DNA of 53,799 nt from CAZHTS01 sp964535315 (GCA_964535315.1 CAZHTS010000029.1:1-53799), one strand, 5' to 3'. Counted from the first letter of the stretch, positions 16,294 to 25,404 are shown. Numbers and translations: made by a program. Notes: generated from the sequence alone by a model not told the origin.

Positions 16294-16970
16294 TATTCCT
16301 CGCGTAAAACGTAGCCGACGCCGCGCACGGTGTGGATCAGGCGCGAGCGGTCGCCGCTTTCCAGTTTCTTGCGCAGATAGCCGACGTAGATTTCCAGTAC
16401 ATTATCGTCGCCGCCGAAGTCGTAACCCCATACCTCGCTTAAGATCTGGCGGCGTTCGAGTACCTGGCGCGGGTGGCGCAGAAAGAGATGAAGCAGGTTG
16501 AACTCGGTCAGGGTCAGGGTCAGGTCTTGCTCGTCGCGGCTTACCTGGCGGGTGGCGGGGTCGAGCAGCACGCCGGCGTATTCGAGCCGGGCATTTTCAG
16601 GACGGGTTTCGATGCGGCGTAACAGGGCGTGGACGCGCGCCACCAGTTCGGCCGGGGCAAACGGTTTGACCAGATAATCGTCCGCTCCGCTTTCCAGCCC
16701 TTCGACGCGATTCTCGATGGCATCGCGGGCGGTGAGCATCAGCACCACCGTGCGGTTTTCCTCGGCGCGCAGCTGGCGTACCAGCATCAGGCCGTCCATG
16801 CCCGGCATCATCCAGTCCAGGATGATCAGATCGGGACGCCGAGCGCGTACGACTGGCAGCGCTTCCTGGCCGTTGGTGGCGGTGAGCACGTTCAGGTTTT
16901 CATAGGTCAGGGTGCGCTGGAGCATTTTCAGCAGTTTCGGGTCATCATCTACGATCAGGATGGTAGGCAT
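16293..16970 (-). CDS. OmpR-family response regulator
   Basis: A 225-residue DNA-binding regulator. The receiver has D8-D10, phosphoacceptor D52 (ILDWMMPGMDG), and the switch lysine in YLVKPF. The C-terminal winged helix ends VWGYDFGGDDNVLEIYVGYLRKKLE and HTVRGVGYVLREE, standard for OmpR/PhoB. It is partner to the kinase that overlaps it. The intergenic region upstream (16971-17153) is shared with the divergent VTC operon and contains an inverted repeat that could be its operator. Confidence 0.95.
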   Translation of the reverse strand: MPTILIVDDDPKLLKMLQRTLTYENLNVLTATNGQEALPVVRARRPDLIILDWMMPGMDGLMLVRQLRAEENRTVVLMLTARDAIENRVEGLESGADDYLVKPFAPAELVARVHALLRRIETRPENARLEYAGVLLDPATRQVSRDEQDLTLTLTEFNLLHLFLRHPRQVLERRQILSEVWGYDFGGDDNVLEIYVGYLRKKLESGDRSRLIHTVRGVGYVLREE

Positions 16971-16997
16971 GGTTTTCTCTCTCGCTTGTTTCTCTTA

Positions 16998-17008
16998 ACT
17001 ATACTATA
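16998..17008 (-). promoter_or_regulatory. Candidate -10 for the regulator/kinase operon
   Basis: Read on the minus strand this is TATAGTATAGT, with two overlapping TATAGT hexamers, about 28-33 bases upstream of the regulator ATG. No good -35 is visible. Confidence 0.35.
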
Positions 17009-17029
17009 TGCGATTTTGCTGAGAAAAGA

Positions 17030-17073
17030 CTGTGAAACGGCTGTTTGGCGGGGAATTCTCAATCATTTCACAG
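17030..17073. promoter_or_regulatory. Inverted repeat CTGTGAAA...TTTCACAG in divergent promoter region
   Basis: CTGTGAAA (17030-17037) and TTTCACAG (17066-17073) are exact reverse complements with 28 bases between them. They sit between the divergent regulator/kinase and VTC operons. The spacing is too large for a simple dimer site, but two sites joined by looping, or two half-operators, are possible. Related CTCACAGC follows near 17089-17096. Confidence 0.3.
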
Positions 17074-17105
17074 CTTTTTCTTGGGCTGCTCACAGCGGCA
17101 AATTT

Positions 17106-17111
17106 TAGAAT
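17106..17111 (+). promoter_or_regulatory. Candidate -10 (TAGAAT) for the VTC operon
   Basis: TAGAAT lies 42 bases before the VTC-domain ATG, with TTGGGC (17081-17086) 19 bases upstream as a weak -35. Confidence 0.35.
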
Positions 17112-17153
17112 GAGCCTGTACGTGCGATCGTTTTCAAGGAGAGCGAGTTTGTA

Positions 17154-17924
17154 ATGTCAAACCAACTGAGCCATACCATTCGTAAATTCAACCGCTTTGA
17201 GCTGAAGTACTTGATCAGCCTGTCTGAGGCGGAACGTTTCAAGGTCGCGCTGCGGCCTTACCTGACGCCAGACAATCACGGTAACAACCAGGGGTGTTAC
17301 CGTTTGGCGAGCCTGTATTACGACTCGCCGGATTATCGCTGCTACTGGGAGAAGGTAGACGGGATCAAGTTCCGCCGCAAGCTGCGGATCCGTCATTACG
17401 AGACGGATGTGGCCCCCGGCGACGACACCCCCGTCTTTGTCGAAATCAAGCAGCGTCTTGACCGTGTGACGCAAAAACGACGTATTGTACTGCCGTATGG
17501 CGATGCGCTGCGGCTGTGCAACGAGCGCCAGATGCCCGAACACGCCGAGCAAGACGACGCGGTGATCAAGGAGATCTATGCATTTTTGTGGTCGTATAAC
17601 CTGCATACCACCAGTCTGGTGCGCTATGCACGCCAGGCGTGGATGGGTTCGGAGTACGATATCGGTTTGCGCGTCACGTTTGACACCAACCTGTCGTACC
17701 AGACCCGCTGCCTGAATTTACACGACCAGCCTGAAGGACTGCCTATGTTTCAACCGGACGTGGTCGTGATGGAGATCAAGGTCAACGAACGGATCCCTTA
17801 CTGGTTGACTGAGTTGGTGGCGGATCATAACCTGAGGCTGGTGCGGGTGAGCAAGTATTGCCGCAGCATTGAGGTGGCGCAGAGCGTTCCATTTACGGTT
17901 GGCCAGGTTTCCCTGGCAATTTGA
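17154..17924 (+). CDS. VTC-domain protein (polyphosphate polymerase-like)
   Basis: A 256-residue cytoplasmic protein made almost entirely of a VTC domain, the triphosphate-tunnel fold that in yeast Vtc4 makes polyphosphate from ATP. Visible tunnel motifs: RFELKYLISLSEAE at the start, LYYDSPDYRCYWEKVDG, KFRRKLRIRHYE (basic residues facing the phosphate chain), FVEIKQRLD (Glu-Lys pair), and MEIKVNERIPYWLTEL near the end. The family is annotated 'polyphosphate polymerase domain-containing'. In bacteria it is regularly followed by DUF4956 and CotH genes, as here (31 bases to the next start). Activity of this protein is inferred from the fold. Confidence 0.88.
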   Translation: MSNQLSHTIRKFNRFELKYLISLSEAERFKVALRPYLTPDNHGNNQGCYRLASLYYDSPDYRCYWEKVDGIKFRRKLRIRHYETDVAPGDDTPVFVEIKQRLDRVTQKRRIVLPYGDALRLCNERQMPEHAEQDDAVIKEIYAFLWSYNLHTTSLVRYARQAWMGSEYDIGLRVTFDTNLSYQTRCLNLHDQPEGLPMFQPDVVVMEIKVNERIPYWLTELVADHNLRLVRVSKYCRSIEVAQSVPFTVGQVSLAI

Positions 17925-17955
17925 ATACAAAAATTTTGATGTGGAGGATGCGATC

Positions 17956-18633
17956 ATGGGTATTAACTTTCAAGATTTGACCGGTGAGTTTTCGGTTATC
18001 GATGTCGTATTGTGTATGCTGCTCAGTTTTGCGTTGAGCGCGTTTATCGGCTGGATCTATAAGATCACCCACAAGGGGACGTCGTATACGCAGAGTTTTG
18101 TGTACACCCTGGTGATGAACGGGATGGTGGTGGCGCTGGTCATGATGGTGGTGGGTTCCAATATCGCCCGGGCCTTCTCGCTGGTGGGGGCGCTGTCGAT
18201 CATCCGCTTCCGCAATGCGGTCAAAGAGACGCGCGACGTCGGGTTCATTTTCTTTACTATGGCGATTGGCATGGCCGTCGGCACCAAGTTCTACCTGCTG
18301 GCAGCGGTGGCGGCGGTGGTCATCAGCCTGGTGATCTTGATCATGACCCGTTTCAACTGGTATGCCCGCCAGATCACCAGCCAGATTTTGCGGGTGCAGG
18401 TGCCGAACGGCGTGGCTTTCGACAGCCTGTTTGACAACGTATTTCTGAAGTACACCCACACCTCGGAGTTGATCAGCGTGGACTCGGTGCACAGCGGTAT
18501 GCTGACCGAACTGACCTACAGCATCGGTTTGAAGAAATCGAACCAGGTGCAGGATTTCTTGACCGAGATCAAGAATTTGAACGGCAACAACAAGGTCTCG
18601 TTGATCGCCGGTTACAACAGCACCGACCTGTAA
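17956..18633 (+). CDS. DUF4956 membrane protein
   Basis: A 225-residue protein; I chose the ATG at 17956, which has GGAGG eight bases upstream, over the longer open frame. About four membrane helices lie in the first 130 residues, including the family hallmark SIIRFRNAVKETRDVGFIFF followed by MAIGMAVG. The C-terminal 95 residues are soluble and cytoplasmic. DUF4956 proteins are of unknown function and occur beside VTC-domain genes; a membrane partner that handles or exports polyphosphate is a reasonable guess, analogous to the membrane part of the yeast VTC complex. Confidence 0.88.
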   Translation: MGINFQDLTGEFSVIDVVLCMLLSFALSAFIGWIYKITHKGTSYTQSFVYTLVMNGMVVALVMMVVGSNIARAFSLVGALSIIRFRNAVKETRDVGFIFFTMAIGMAVGTKFYLLAAVAAVVISLVILIMTRFNWYARQITSQILRVQVPNGVAFDSLFDNVFLKYTHTSELISVDSVHSGMLTELTYSIGLKKSNQVQDFLTEIKNLNGNNKVSLIAGYNSTDL

Positions 18634-18674
18634 ATGGGCGGGGCGGCATCGATAAACGGTACGTGGAGGACATC

Positions 18675-20174
18675 ATGAGTCTGCGGTTTAAGCGTTCCTA
18701 TCCCCTGATCCTGCTGCTGGTATTCGTCCTGGGCTTTGTCTCGCTGACGATTGGCGACGAGCGGATCGTGGCCTACACGGTGCAGGCCGGCAGTGCGGCG
18801 ACGGCAACGGTCACGCCGGCGACCGAAGGCAGCGATTACGATAACGTGGTAAGCCTGTTCGATGAGACCAGCGTGCACAGCGTGCGTATCCTCATCTCGG
18901 ACGAAGATTACGAGCAGATGATCGGCACCTATCAGAATACCGGCGAGAAAGATTATTTCGAGGCCGATGTGATCATCGACGGGGTACGGATAAACGATGT
19001 GGGCCTGCGCCTGAAGGGCAACGCCTCGCTGCGCACCGCCCTGGGTGGCGGCGGTGGCGGCGGCGGTGGTGGTCAGCCTCCTGCGGGCGGCGGTCAGCCT
19101 CCTGCGGATGGCGAGATGCCCCAGCCCCCGGATGGAGCCGGGCCTGCTCAAAACGCAGATGCAGAGGGCGCGGCGATGGAAATGCCGGGCGGAGCGATGC
19201 AGAGCGACGGCACCAGCAAACTGCCCTTCCTGATCAAGTTCGATGCGTTCGTCGAAGGACAAAGTTACCAGGGCTACACACAACTGTCGATCCGGAACTA
19301 TGGGGTCTCGTCGGATGAGGCCATGCTCCAGGAGCCGGTCACGAACACGATGGTGCGCCTGATCGGTTTGCCGGCCACGCACACCGCCTATGCCGGCGTA
19401 CAGATCAACGATGAGGCCGAGACGCTGTACGTGCTTTCGGAAATCGTCGATGAGACCTACCTGCAAAACTATTTCTCGGATGCGAGCGGCGTGCTGTACA
19501 AGGCCGAGGTAGGCTCCACCCTGTCCTATGAGGGCGAGGATCCCAGTTCGTATAGCGGGAGTTTCTCGCAGGAAACGCGGCAGAACGACGCCGACCTGGC
19601 GCCCCTGATTGCATTCATCCGCTTCCTCAACCAGTCGGACGATGCCACCTTTGAGAGCGAACTGCCCAATTACCTGGACGTGGATGCCTTTGCCAGTTAC
19701 CTGGCGATCAACAACCTGTTGGTGAACACGGATACGATCGCCGGGATGAACAACAACTATTACCTGTACTATAACGAGACGACCGAACGGTTTACGCTCT
19801 TGATGTGGGACGCCAATGAGAGCCTGGGCAAGCTGGCGGGCGGCAGCCGCAGTACGAGCTACGACCTGTATTATGCCAACCAGCAGCAGAGCGGCCGTAT
19901 GATGGGCGGCGGGCAGAACGTGTTGGTCAAGCGTTTTCTGGCCAACGCCACGTACAAAGGGTTGTACGAACAGAAACTGCGCCAGATTTATCAGGATGTC
20001 TTTGTCAGCGGGGCGATCACGCAGCAGATCGAGCGTTACAGTGCGCTCATCCAGCAGGTGAACGGCGAACGCAGCCTGGTCGATCTCGAAAAATACAACC
20101 AGGCGGTCGAAAAGGCAAAGACTTTTGTGCAGCAGCGCACGGAGTATGTCGACAGCACGACGTTGATGCAATAA
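18675..20174 (+). CDS. CotH kinase family protein, exported
   Basis: A 499-residue protein starting at the ATG with GGAGG five bases upstream (a GTG at 18663 is less likely). A signal or anchor helix covers about residues 8-25. The CotH protein-kinase-like domain runs from about residue 55 (VHSVRILISDEDYEQM), through DVGLRLKGNASL, LPFLIKFDAF, and the metal/ATP region NNNYYLYYN and LLMWDANESLG. A low-complexity insert of about 50 residues, with a run of nine glycines then Pro/Gln/Met-rich sequence, interrupts the domain at about residues 122-175. It closes the VTC/DUF4956/CotH operon. Targets are unknown; characterised CotH proteins phosphorylate exported proteins. Confidence 0.87.
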   Translation: MSLRFKRSYPLILLLVFVLGFVSLTIGDERIVAYTVQAGSAATATVTPATEGSDYDNVVSLFDETSVHSVRILISDEDYEQMIGTYQNTGEKDYFEADVIIDGVRINDVGLRLKGNASLRTALGGGGGGGGGGQPPAGGGQPPADGEMPQPPDGAGPAQNADAEGAAMEMPGGAMQSDGTSKLPFLIKFDAFVEGQSYQGYTQLSIRNYGVSSDEAMLQEPVTNTMVRLIGLPATHTAYAGVQINDEAETLYVLSEIVDETYLQNYFSDASGVLYKAEVGSTLSYEGEDPSSYSGSFSQETRQNDADLAPLIAFIRFLNQSDDATFESELPNYLDVDAFASYLAINNLLVNTDTIAGMNNNYYLYYNETTERFTLLMWDANESLGKLAGGSRSTSYDLYYANQQQSGRMMGGGQNVLVKRFLANATYKGLYEQKLRQIYQDVFVSGAITQQIERYSALIQQVNGERSLVDLEKYNQAVEKAKTFVQQRTEYVDSTTLMQ

Positions 20175-20205
20175 CGAAGCACATCTCTTCCCCTCCCACC
20201 CCGTG

Positions 20206-20266
20206 TCGATGAGGTCGCCTCATCGAAAGGGAACGGCCCTCGCAGGTATTCAAGACCTGTGAGGGC
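20206..20266 (+). terminator. Two tandem stem-loops after the CotH gene
   Basis: The first is a perfect 9-bp stem TCGATGAGG/CCTCATCGA (20206-20226) with a 3-nt loop. The second is a 12-bp stem GCCCTCGCAGGT/ACCTGTGAGGGC (20236-20266, one G-T pair) with a 7-nt loop, followed only by TTTC. Likely termination of the VTC operon; the weak T-run also allows a repeat element of the REP type. Confidence 0.6.
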
Positions 20267-20377
20267 TTTCGCAATCCGGGCTCCTGCCAGTACAAATTAA
20301 ACATCCTGTGCGGCTTTGGGCCGTTGCGTTCGTGGCGCCGGCTCTGCCGAGCTATCCAATCTGACCGGCGCTGATGG

Positions 20378-20383
20378 TATAAT
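20378..20383 (+). promoter_or_regulatory. -10 element TATAAT for glyS
   Basis: TATAAT 43 bases before the glyS ATG, preceded by TGG. The -35 region (around 20355) is poor. The short leader of about 37 bases contains no T-box features. Confidence 0.6.
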
Positions 20384-20426
20384 GAGCTTTCGCTATCGTG
20401 CGATCTTATTTCCATGTGGAGTCAGG

Positions 20427-23420
20427 ATGAAACCGTCGTTTGATTTTCAGTCGATCATAATGAACTTGCAGCGTTACTGGGCCGAACAGGGCTGCCTGGT
20501 CTGGCAGCCGTATTACACCCAGGTGGGGGCAGGGACGATGAACCCGGCCACCTCGCTGCGTGTGTTGGGACCCGAGCCGTGGAACGTGGCATACGTAGAG
20601 CCGTCTGTGCGTCCGGACGACGGGCGTTACGGCGATAATCCCAATCGTTTGCAGCAGCACTACCAGTTCCAGGTCATCCTGAAGCCCGACCCGGGCAATC
20701 CACAGGAACTCTATCTGCGTTCGCTGCAGGCAATCGGCATCGATCCGGCGCAGCACGACATCCGCTTTGTCGAGGATAACTGGGAATCGCCGGCGCTGGG
20801 CGCCTGGGGGTTGGGCTGGGAAGTGTGGCTGGATGGGCAGGAGATCACCCAGTTTACCTATTTCCAACAGGCAGGGAGCCTGCTGCTCGACCCGGTGGCG
20901 GTGGAGATTACCTACGGGTTGGAACGCATCGTGATGGCCTTACAGGGTGTGCGCAGCTTCCGCGACATCCGTTGGAACGAGCAGATGACCTACGGCGACG
21001 TCAACCTGATGGCCGAACGGGAGCACAGCAAGTATTATTTTGAGATTGCCGATGTGGAACGGCTGCGCCAGATGTACACCCTGTTTGAGGGCGAGGCCGA
21101 AGCGGCCTTGAAAGAAGGCATGGTACTGCCGGCGCACGATTACATTCTCAAGTGTTCGCACACTTTCAACGTTCTGGATACGCGCGGGGCGGTGGGCGTG
21201 ACCGAACGGCAGGCGTTGTTTGGCCGTATGCGCGATTTCTCGCGGCGGGTGGCCGAAGCCTACCTGGCGCAGCGCCAGGAACTGGGTTTCCCCTGGCTTT
21301 CCAGGGCGGCCGCGGCCGCTCCGGTCACAGAGTCGCCGGACGCCGCTCCGGCGGCGAGCGGGCCGGCTCCCTTCTTGCTGGAGATTGGCACCGAAGAATT
21401 GCCGGCGGCGGATTTACAATCGGCCATTGGGCAGCTGCGTGAACGTGTACCGGCCTGGCTGGACGAGTTGCGTCTGGCGCACGGCGCCGTGCGGGTGCAG
21501 GGCACACCGCGCCGCCTGGTGGTGTTGGTGGAAGACCTGGCCGACAGCCAGCCGGATCGTACGGTCGTGTTCAAAGGCCCGCCCGCCGACCGGGCGTTTG
21601 ACGGCGAAGGCAGGCCCACCAAGGCCGCCGAAGGGTTTGCGCGCGGCAAGGGGCTGGCGGTGGAAGCGCTGCAGGTGCGCGAGATCGACGGCGGGCGTTA
21701 CGTGGCGGCGTTGATCGAAGAAAAGGGGCGCCCGGCGTTACAGGTGCTGTCTGAGGCGCTGCCGGGTTGGATCGCCGCCGTTCGTTTTGATAAATCGATG
21801 CGCTGGAACGCCAGCAACGTGGCCTTCTCGCGCCCGATTCGCTGGCTGCTGGCGTTGATGGGCGAAACGGTGGTGCCGTTCCGCTATGCCGGGCTGGCTG
21901 CGGGGCGTGCAACGCGCGGACTGCGTTTCCACGAGCCTGAAACAATCGAAGTCGCCGATCCGGCGGCCTATTTTGCTGCGCTGACCGGGCAAGGCATTCA
22001 ACTCGACCCGGATGCTCGCCGGCAGCTCATCGCCGGGCAGGTGCGCAGCCTGGCGCTGGAAGTGGGCGGCAAGGATACCCTGGACGAAGCCCTGTTGGAC
22101 GAAGTAACCCAACTGGTGGAAGCGCCCCGAGCGCTGCGCGGCTCGTTTGATCAGAGCCATCTGGAACTTCCATCCGAGGTGTTGGTCTCGGTGATGAAGA
22201 AGCACCAGCGTTACTTCCCGGTGCAGACGCCCGAGGGCAAACTGCTGCCGTATTTTATTGCCGTGCGCAACGGCGACGAGCGTTACCTGGACGTGGTGAC
22301 GGATGGCAACGAACAGGTCATCCGCGCTCGTTTTGCGGATGCGGCCTTTTTCGTCAAAGAAGATTTACAGCACGGGCTGGCCGATTACCTGCCCGGTCTG
22401 GCGACGCTCACCTTCCAGGTCAAGCTGGGTTCCATGGCGGATAAATCCCGCCGTGTGACCGGCCTGGTACAGGAGCTGGTGGGCGCACTCGGTGTGGATG
22501 CGGCGGACGCGCAGGTGGCCTTGCGGGCGGCCGAACTGTGCAAGGCGGATCTCGCCACCCACATGGTGGTGGAGATGACCTCTTTGCAAGGGGTGATGGG
22601 CCGCTACTACGCTTTACGTTCGGGCGAACAGCCGGCGGTGGCGCAGGCGATTTACGAACATTACCTGCCGCGTTTCAGCGGCGACGAGGCCCCACAGGGC
22701 CGCCCGGGATTGTTGGTGGGGGTGGCCGACCGGTTGGATACCTTGAGCGGGCTGTTTGCCGCCGGGCTGGCGCCGACCGGCACCAAGGACCCCTTTGCCC
22801 AACGCCGGGCGGCGTTGGGGCTGGTACAGGCGCTGGTCGCCTGGGACGTGGATTTCGACCTGAACCAGGGTCTGGCGCTGGCCGCGGCCCGTTTGCCGCT
22901 GGCAGCCACGGCCCAGAGCCAGGCGACCTGCCTGGAGTTCATCGTCGGGCGCCTGCGCGCCTGGTTGATCGATCAGGGCTGGCGTTATGACGTGGTCGAT
23001 GCCGTTTTGGCGGCGCAGCAGCACAACCCGGCAGGGGCGGTACGCGCCGTCAAGACGCTGGCGGGCTGGGTGGCGCGCCCGGATTGGAACACCATCCTGC
23101 CGGCCTATGCGCGCTGTGTGCGCATCACCCGCGATCAGGCGCAGCGTTTTGCGGTACAGCCGGAGGCGTTTGTGGATGCCTCGGAAAGTGAACTGTATCA
23201 GGCGTTATGCGCGGCCGAACAGGCCGGGCGGCGCGCCGGTTCGATGGAGGATTTCTTCCAGGTCTTCCTGCCGCTCATCGCCCACATCAATCGTTTCTTC
23301 GAAGCGGTGTTGGTGATGGCCGAGGACGCACAGGTGCGCGCCAATCGCCTGGGCTTGTTACAGCGCATTGCCGCACTGGCAGACGGTGTGGCCGATTTCT
23401 CTCGGTTGGAAGGATTCTAG
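20427..23420 (+). CDS. glyS: Glycyl-tRNA synthetase, fused alpha and beta chains
   Basis: A 997-residue single-chain form of the bacterial heterotetrameric glycyl-tRNA synthetase. Residues 1 to about 293 are the alpha (catalytic class II) chain: FDFQSIIMNLQRYWAEQGC, the early MNPATSLRVLGPEPW, and QFQVILKPDP. An Ala/Pro-rich linker (about 295-312) joins it to the beta chain, which begins FLLEIGTEELPAADLQSAI, includes VLVSVMKKHQRYFPV, and ends in a helical DALR-like anticodon-binding part. The ATG at 20427 has GTGGAG upstream; the open frame extends farther back but into intergenic sequence. Fused chains are known in Chlamydiae, some Chloroflexota and plastids. Promoter at 20378. Confidence 0.95.
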   Translation: MKPSFDFQSIIMNLQRYWAEQGCLVWQPYYTQVGAGTMNPATSLRVLGPEPWNVAYVEPSVRPDDGRYGDNPNRLQQHYQFQVILKPDPGNPQELYLRSLQAIGIDPAQHDIRFVEDNWESPALGAWGLGWEVWLDGQEITQFTYFQQAGSLLLDPVAVEITYGLERIVMALQGVRSFRDIRWNEQMTYGDVNLMAEREHSKYYFEIADVERLRQMYTLFEGEAEAALKEGMVLPAHDYILKCSHTFNVLDTRGAVGVTERQALFGRMRDFSRRVAEAYLAQRQELGFPWLSRAAAAAPVTESPDAAPAASGPAPFLLEIGTEELPAADLQSAIGQLRERVPAWLDELRLAHGAVRVQGTPRRLVVLVEDLADSQPDRTVVFKGPPADRAFDGEGRPTKAAEGFARGKGLAVEALQVREIDGGRYVAALIEEKGRPALQVLSEALPGWIAAVRFDKSMRWNASNVAFSRPIRWLLALMGETVVPFRYAGLAAGRATRGLRFHEPETIEVADPAAYFAALTGQGIQLDPDARRQLIAGQVRSLALEVGGKDTLDEALLDEVTQLVEAPRALRGSFDQSHLELPSEVLVSVMKKHQRYFPVQTPEGKLLPYFIAVRNGDERYLDVVTDGNEQVIRARFADAAFFVKEDLQHGLADYLPGLATLTFQVKLGSMADKSRRVTGLVQELVGALGVDAADAQVALRAAELCKADLATHMVVEMTSLQGVMGRYYALRSGEQPAVAQAIYEHYLPRFSGDEAPQGRPGLLVGVADRLDTLSGLFAAGLAPTGTKDPFAQRRAALGLVQALVAWDVDFDLNQGLALAAARLPLAATAQSQATCLEFIVGRLRAWLIDQGWRYDVVDAVLAAQQHNPAGAVRAVKTLAGWVARPDWNTILPAYARCVRITRDQAQRFAVQPEAFVDASESELYQALCAAEQAGRRAGSMEDFFQVFLPLIAHINRFFEAVLVMAEDAQVRANRLGLLQRIAALADGVADFSRLEGF

Positions 23421-23459
23421 ATGGTCGTATTCGACCGGTTCTGGCGGCTGTGTTAACCC

Positions 23460-25379
23460 ATGTCCACGATTGACGAGATCAAGGCGCGCATTGATATTGT
23501 CGATCTGGTCTCCGAAACGGTGAAACTGCGCCGCTCGGGCAAGAACTATACGGGCTTTTGCCCTTTTCACGCCAATACACGTACCCCGGCTTTTGTGGTC
23601 TTCCCCGAGTCGGGGACGTGGCGTTGTTTCGGCCAGTGCGGCGAGGGCGGCGATATCTTTGGCTACGTGATGAAGAAAGAAGGCTGGGAGTTCAGCGAGG
23701 CGCTGCGCTACCTGGCCGAGCGCGCCGGGGTGCAGTTGGAGCCGCTCACCCCGCAAAAAAAGGAGACGGAAGAGCAGTACGACCGGCTGCGTACCTTGCT
23801 GGAAGAAGCGGTGACTTTCTACCGCTATCACCTGACGCAGACGCCGGCCGGCCGGCCGGCGCTGGAGTATTTGCAGCGCCGGGGTTTGCAGCCGGCGACG
23901 CTGGAGGCGTTTGGGCTGGGGTATGCGCCCGATAGCTGGGACGCGGCCCTGACGTATTTTACCCGCAAGGGGTACAGCCCGGATGAGATGCTCCAGGTGG
24001 GGTTGATCACCCCCCGGCAGAGCGGTGAGGGGGTGTACGACCGTTTCCGTAAGCGCATCACCTTCCCCATCCGGGATGGGATGGGCCGCATGACCGGGTT
24101 CGGGGCGCGGGTGCTCGACCCGGAGGACATGCCGAAATTCATCAACTCTCCGCAGACGGTGCTCTTCGATAAGGGCCATCTGTTGTATGGGCTGGATCAG
24201 GCGCGCAAGCCCATCCGCGCCCTGGATCAGGTGGTGATCGTGGAGGGGTATCTGGACGTGATCGTGCTGCATCAGGCGGGTTTTACCAACACGGTGGCGC
24301 CAATGGGTACGGCCCTGACCGAAGAACAGATGCGTTTGCTCAAGCGCCTGACGCGTCGCATCGTGCTGGCGCTGGATGCGGATGCGGCCGGCGAGAAAGC
24401 CACCCTGCATGGCCTGGAGGTGGCGCGCCAGACGTTGGAACGCGGCGAGGAATTGACCTTTGACGCCCGCGGTCTGTTGCGTCACGAGGCGCGTTTGCAG
24501 GCCGACGTGCGGGTGACCGCCATTCCCGACGGAATGGATCCGGACGAGGTGGTTTTGCGCGACCCGGCCGAATGGCGGCGGATTATCGATGCGGCCCAGC
24601 CGGTGGTGGTGCATGTGATGGAAACGCTGGCGCGCCATCGCGAGATCGATGACCCCAAGGTCAAGAGTGAGATTGCGGCCCAGGTGCTGCCGTTGATTGA
24701 AGATGTGCCCAACCCGGTGGAGCGCGACGCCTATCGCCAGCGGCTGGCGCGGTTGCTGCGGGTGGACGAACGCTCGCTGGTGAGCGCACAGCCGGCCGGC
24801 AGCGCCCGTCCGGCGCGGCGCAAACCCGGGCAGAGCGCCGCCCGCCCGCCCAAACAGGATGTGGCTTTGCGGGTGGTCAGCGCGGCGCGCCTGGCGCACA
24901 GCCTGGAAATCAGCGTGTTGACCCTCTTGCTGCGCCAACCCGAGGCCTTGTATTTATTGGATCGCTCGTTGCAACAGTTTGGCCTGAGCCGGCTGGCCCC
25001 TGAAGATTTTGAGGCCGCCGATCATCAGATGCTGGCGCGCCTGGTGCTGAGCGCCCTGGCGCAGGAAGAGCAAGATCCGCTGGAGTTCATGCGCGAGCAT
25101 CTGGAGGCCGAGTTGGAAGAACGGGCGGCCGAATTGTGGGCGCCGCTGCCGCAGGGTGAACCCAACGCCGATCAGTTGCTCGAGACGCTGGTGCGCAGCG
25201 TGGTGCGGCTGCGCCTGGTGCGCATCGGCGAAAGTCTCAATCAACTGCGTTATCTTCAGGAAGAGGTGCAGCAGCAGGGTGATTTGCGCCTGGGCGGCTA
25301 TCAGGAATTAACGCTGGAATATACCCGCACGCGCGAACGCCTGGATCGGGCACTTAAGCACCCTTTGCAACTTGATTAA
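23460..25379 (+). CDS. dnaG: DNA primase DnaG
   Basis: A 639-residue replication primase. The CHC2 zinc-binding domain has C34, H37, C56 and C60 (CPFH and CFGQC; the last pair spaced by three rather than two residues). The TOPRIM catalytic core has VVIVEGYLDVI with the catalytic Glu and LALDADAAGEK with the DxD motif. A C-terminal helical region (from about 500), which should bind the replicative helicase, is rich in Glu/Leu/Arg. No clear ribosome-binding site precedes the ATG. dnaG next to rpoD is the classical macromolecular-synthesis arrangement. Confidence 0.95.
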   Translation: MSTIDEIKARIDIVDLVSETVKLRRSGKNYTGFCPFHANTRTPAFVVFPESGTWRCFGQCGEGGDIFGYVMKKEGWEFSEALRYLAERAGVQLEPLTPQKKETEEQYDRLRTLLEEAVTFYRYHLTQTPAGRPALEYLQRRGLQPATLEAFGLGYAPDSWDAALTYFTRKGYSPDEMLQVGLITPRQSGEGVYDRFRKRITFPIRDGMGRMTGFGARVLDPEDMPKFINSPQTVLFDKGHLLYGLDQARKPIRALDQVVIVEGYLDVIVLHQAGFTNTVAPMGTALTEEQMRLLKRLTRRIVLALDADAAGEKATLHGLEVARQTLERGEELTFDARGLLRHEARLQADVRVTAIPDGMDPDEVVLRDPAEWRRIIDAAQPVVVHVMETLARHREIDDPKVKSEIAAQVLPLIEDVPNPVERDAYRQRLARLLRVDERSLVSAQPAGSARPARRKPGQSAARPPKQDVALRVVSAARLAHSLEISVLTLLLRQPEALYLLDRSLQQFGLSRLAPEDFEAADHQMLARLVLSALAQEEQDPLEFMREHLEAELEERAAELWAPLPQGEPNADQLLETLVRSVVRLRLVRIGESLNQLRYLQEEVQQQGDLRLGGYQELTLEYTRTRERLDRALKHPLQLD

Positions 25380-25392
25380 TTTTTATTTATGG

Positions 25393-25398
25393 TATATT
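25393..25398 (+). promoter_or_regulatory. -10 element TATATT placed for a leaderless rpoD mRNA
   Basis: TATATT ends six bases before the rpoD ATG at 25405, so transcription would start at or beside the A of the start codon. There is no Shine-Dalgarno sequence between dnaG and rpoD. The AT-rich block 25378-25400 stands out in this GC-rich area. Confidence 0.55.
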
Positions 25399-25404
25399 TA
25401 ACCC

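Noticed and set aside
18612..20171. A 519-codon minus-strand frame opposite the CotH gene
   Set aside because: The plus-strand frame has CotH motifs and a proper ribosome-binding site; the reverse frame has none.
20284..20426. T-box or other leader regulation of the glycyl-tRNA synthetase gene
   Set aside because: The leader from the -10 at 20378 is too short, and the conserved T-box sequence and specifier hairpin are absent.
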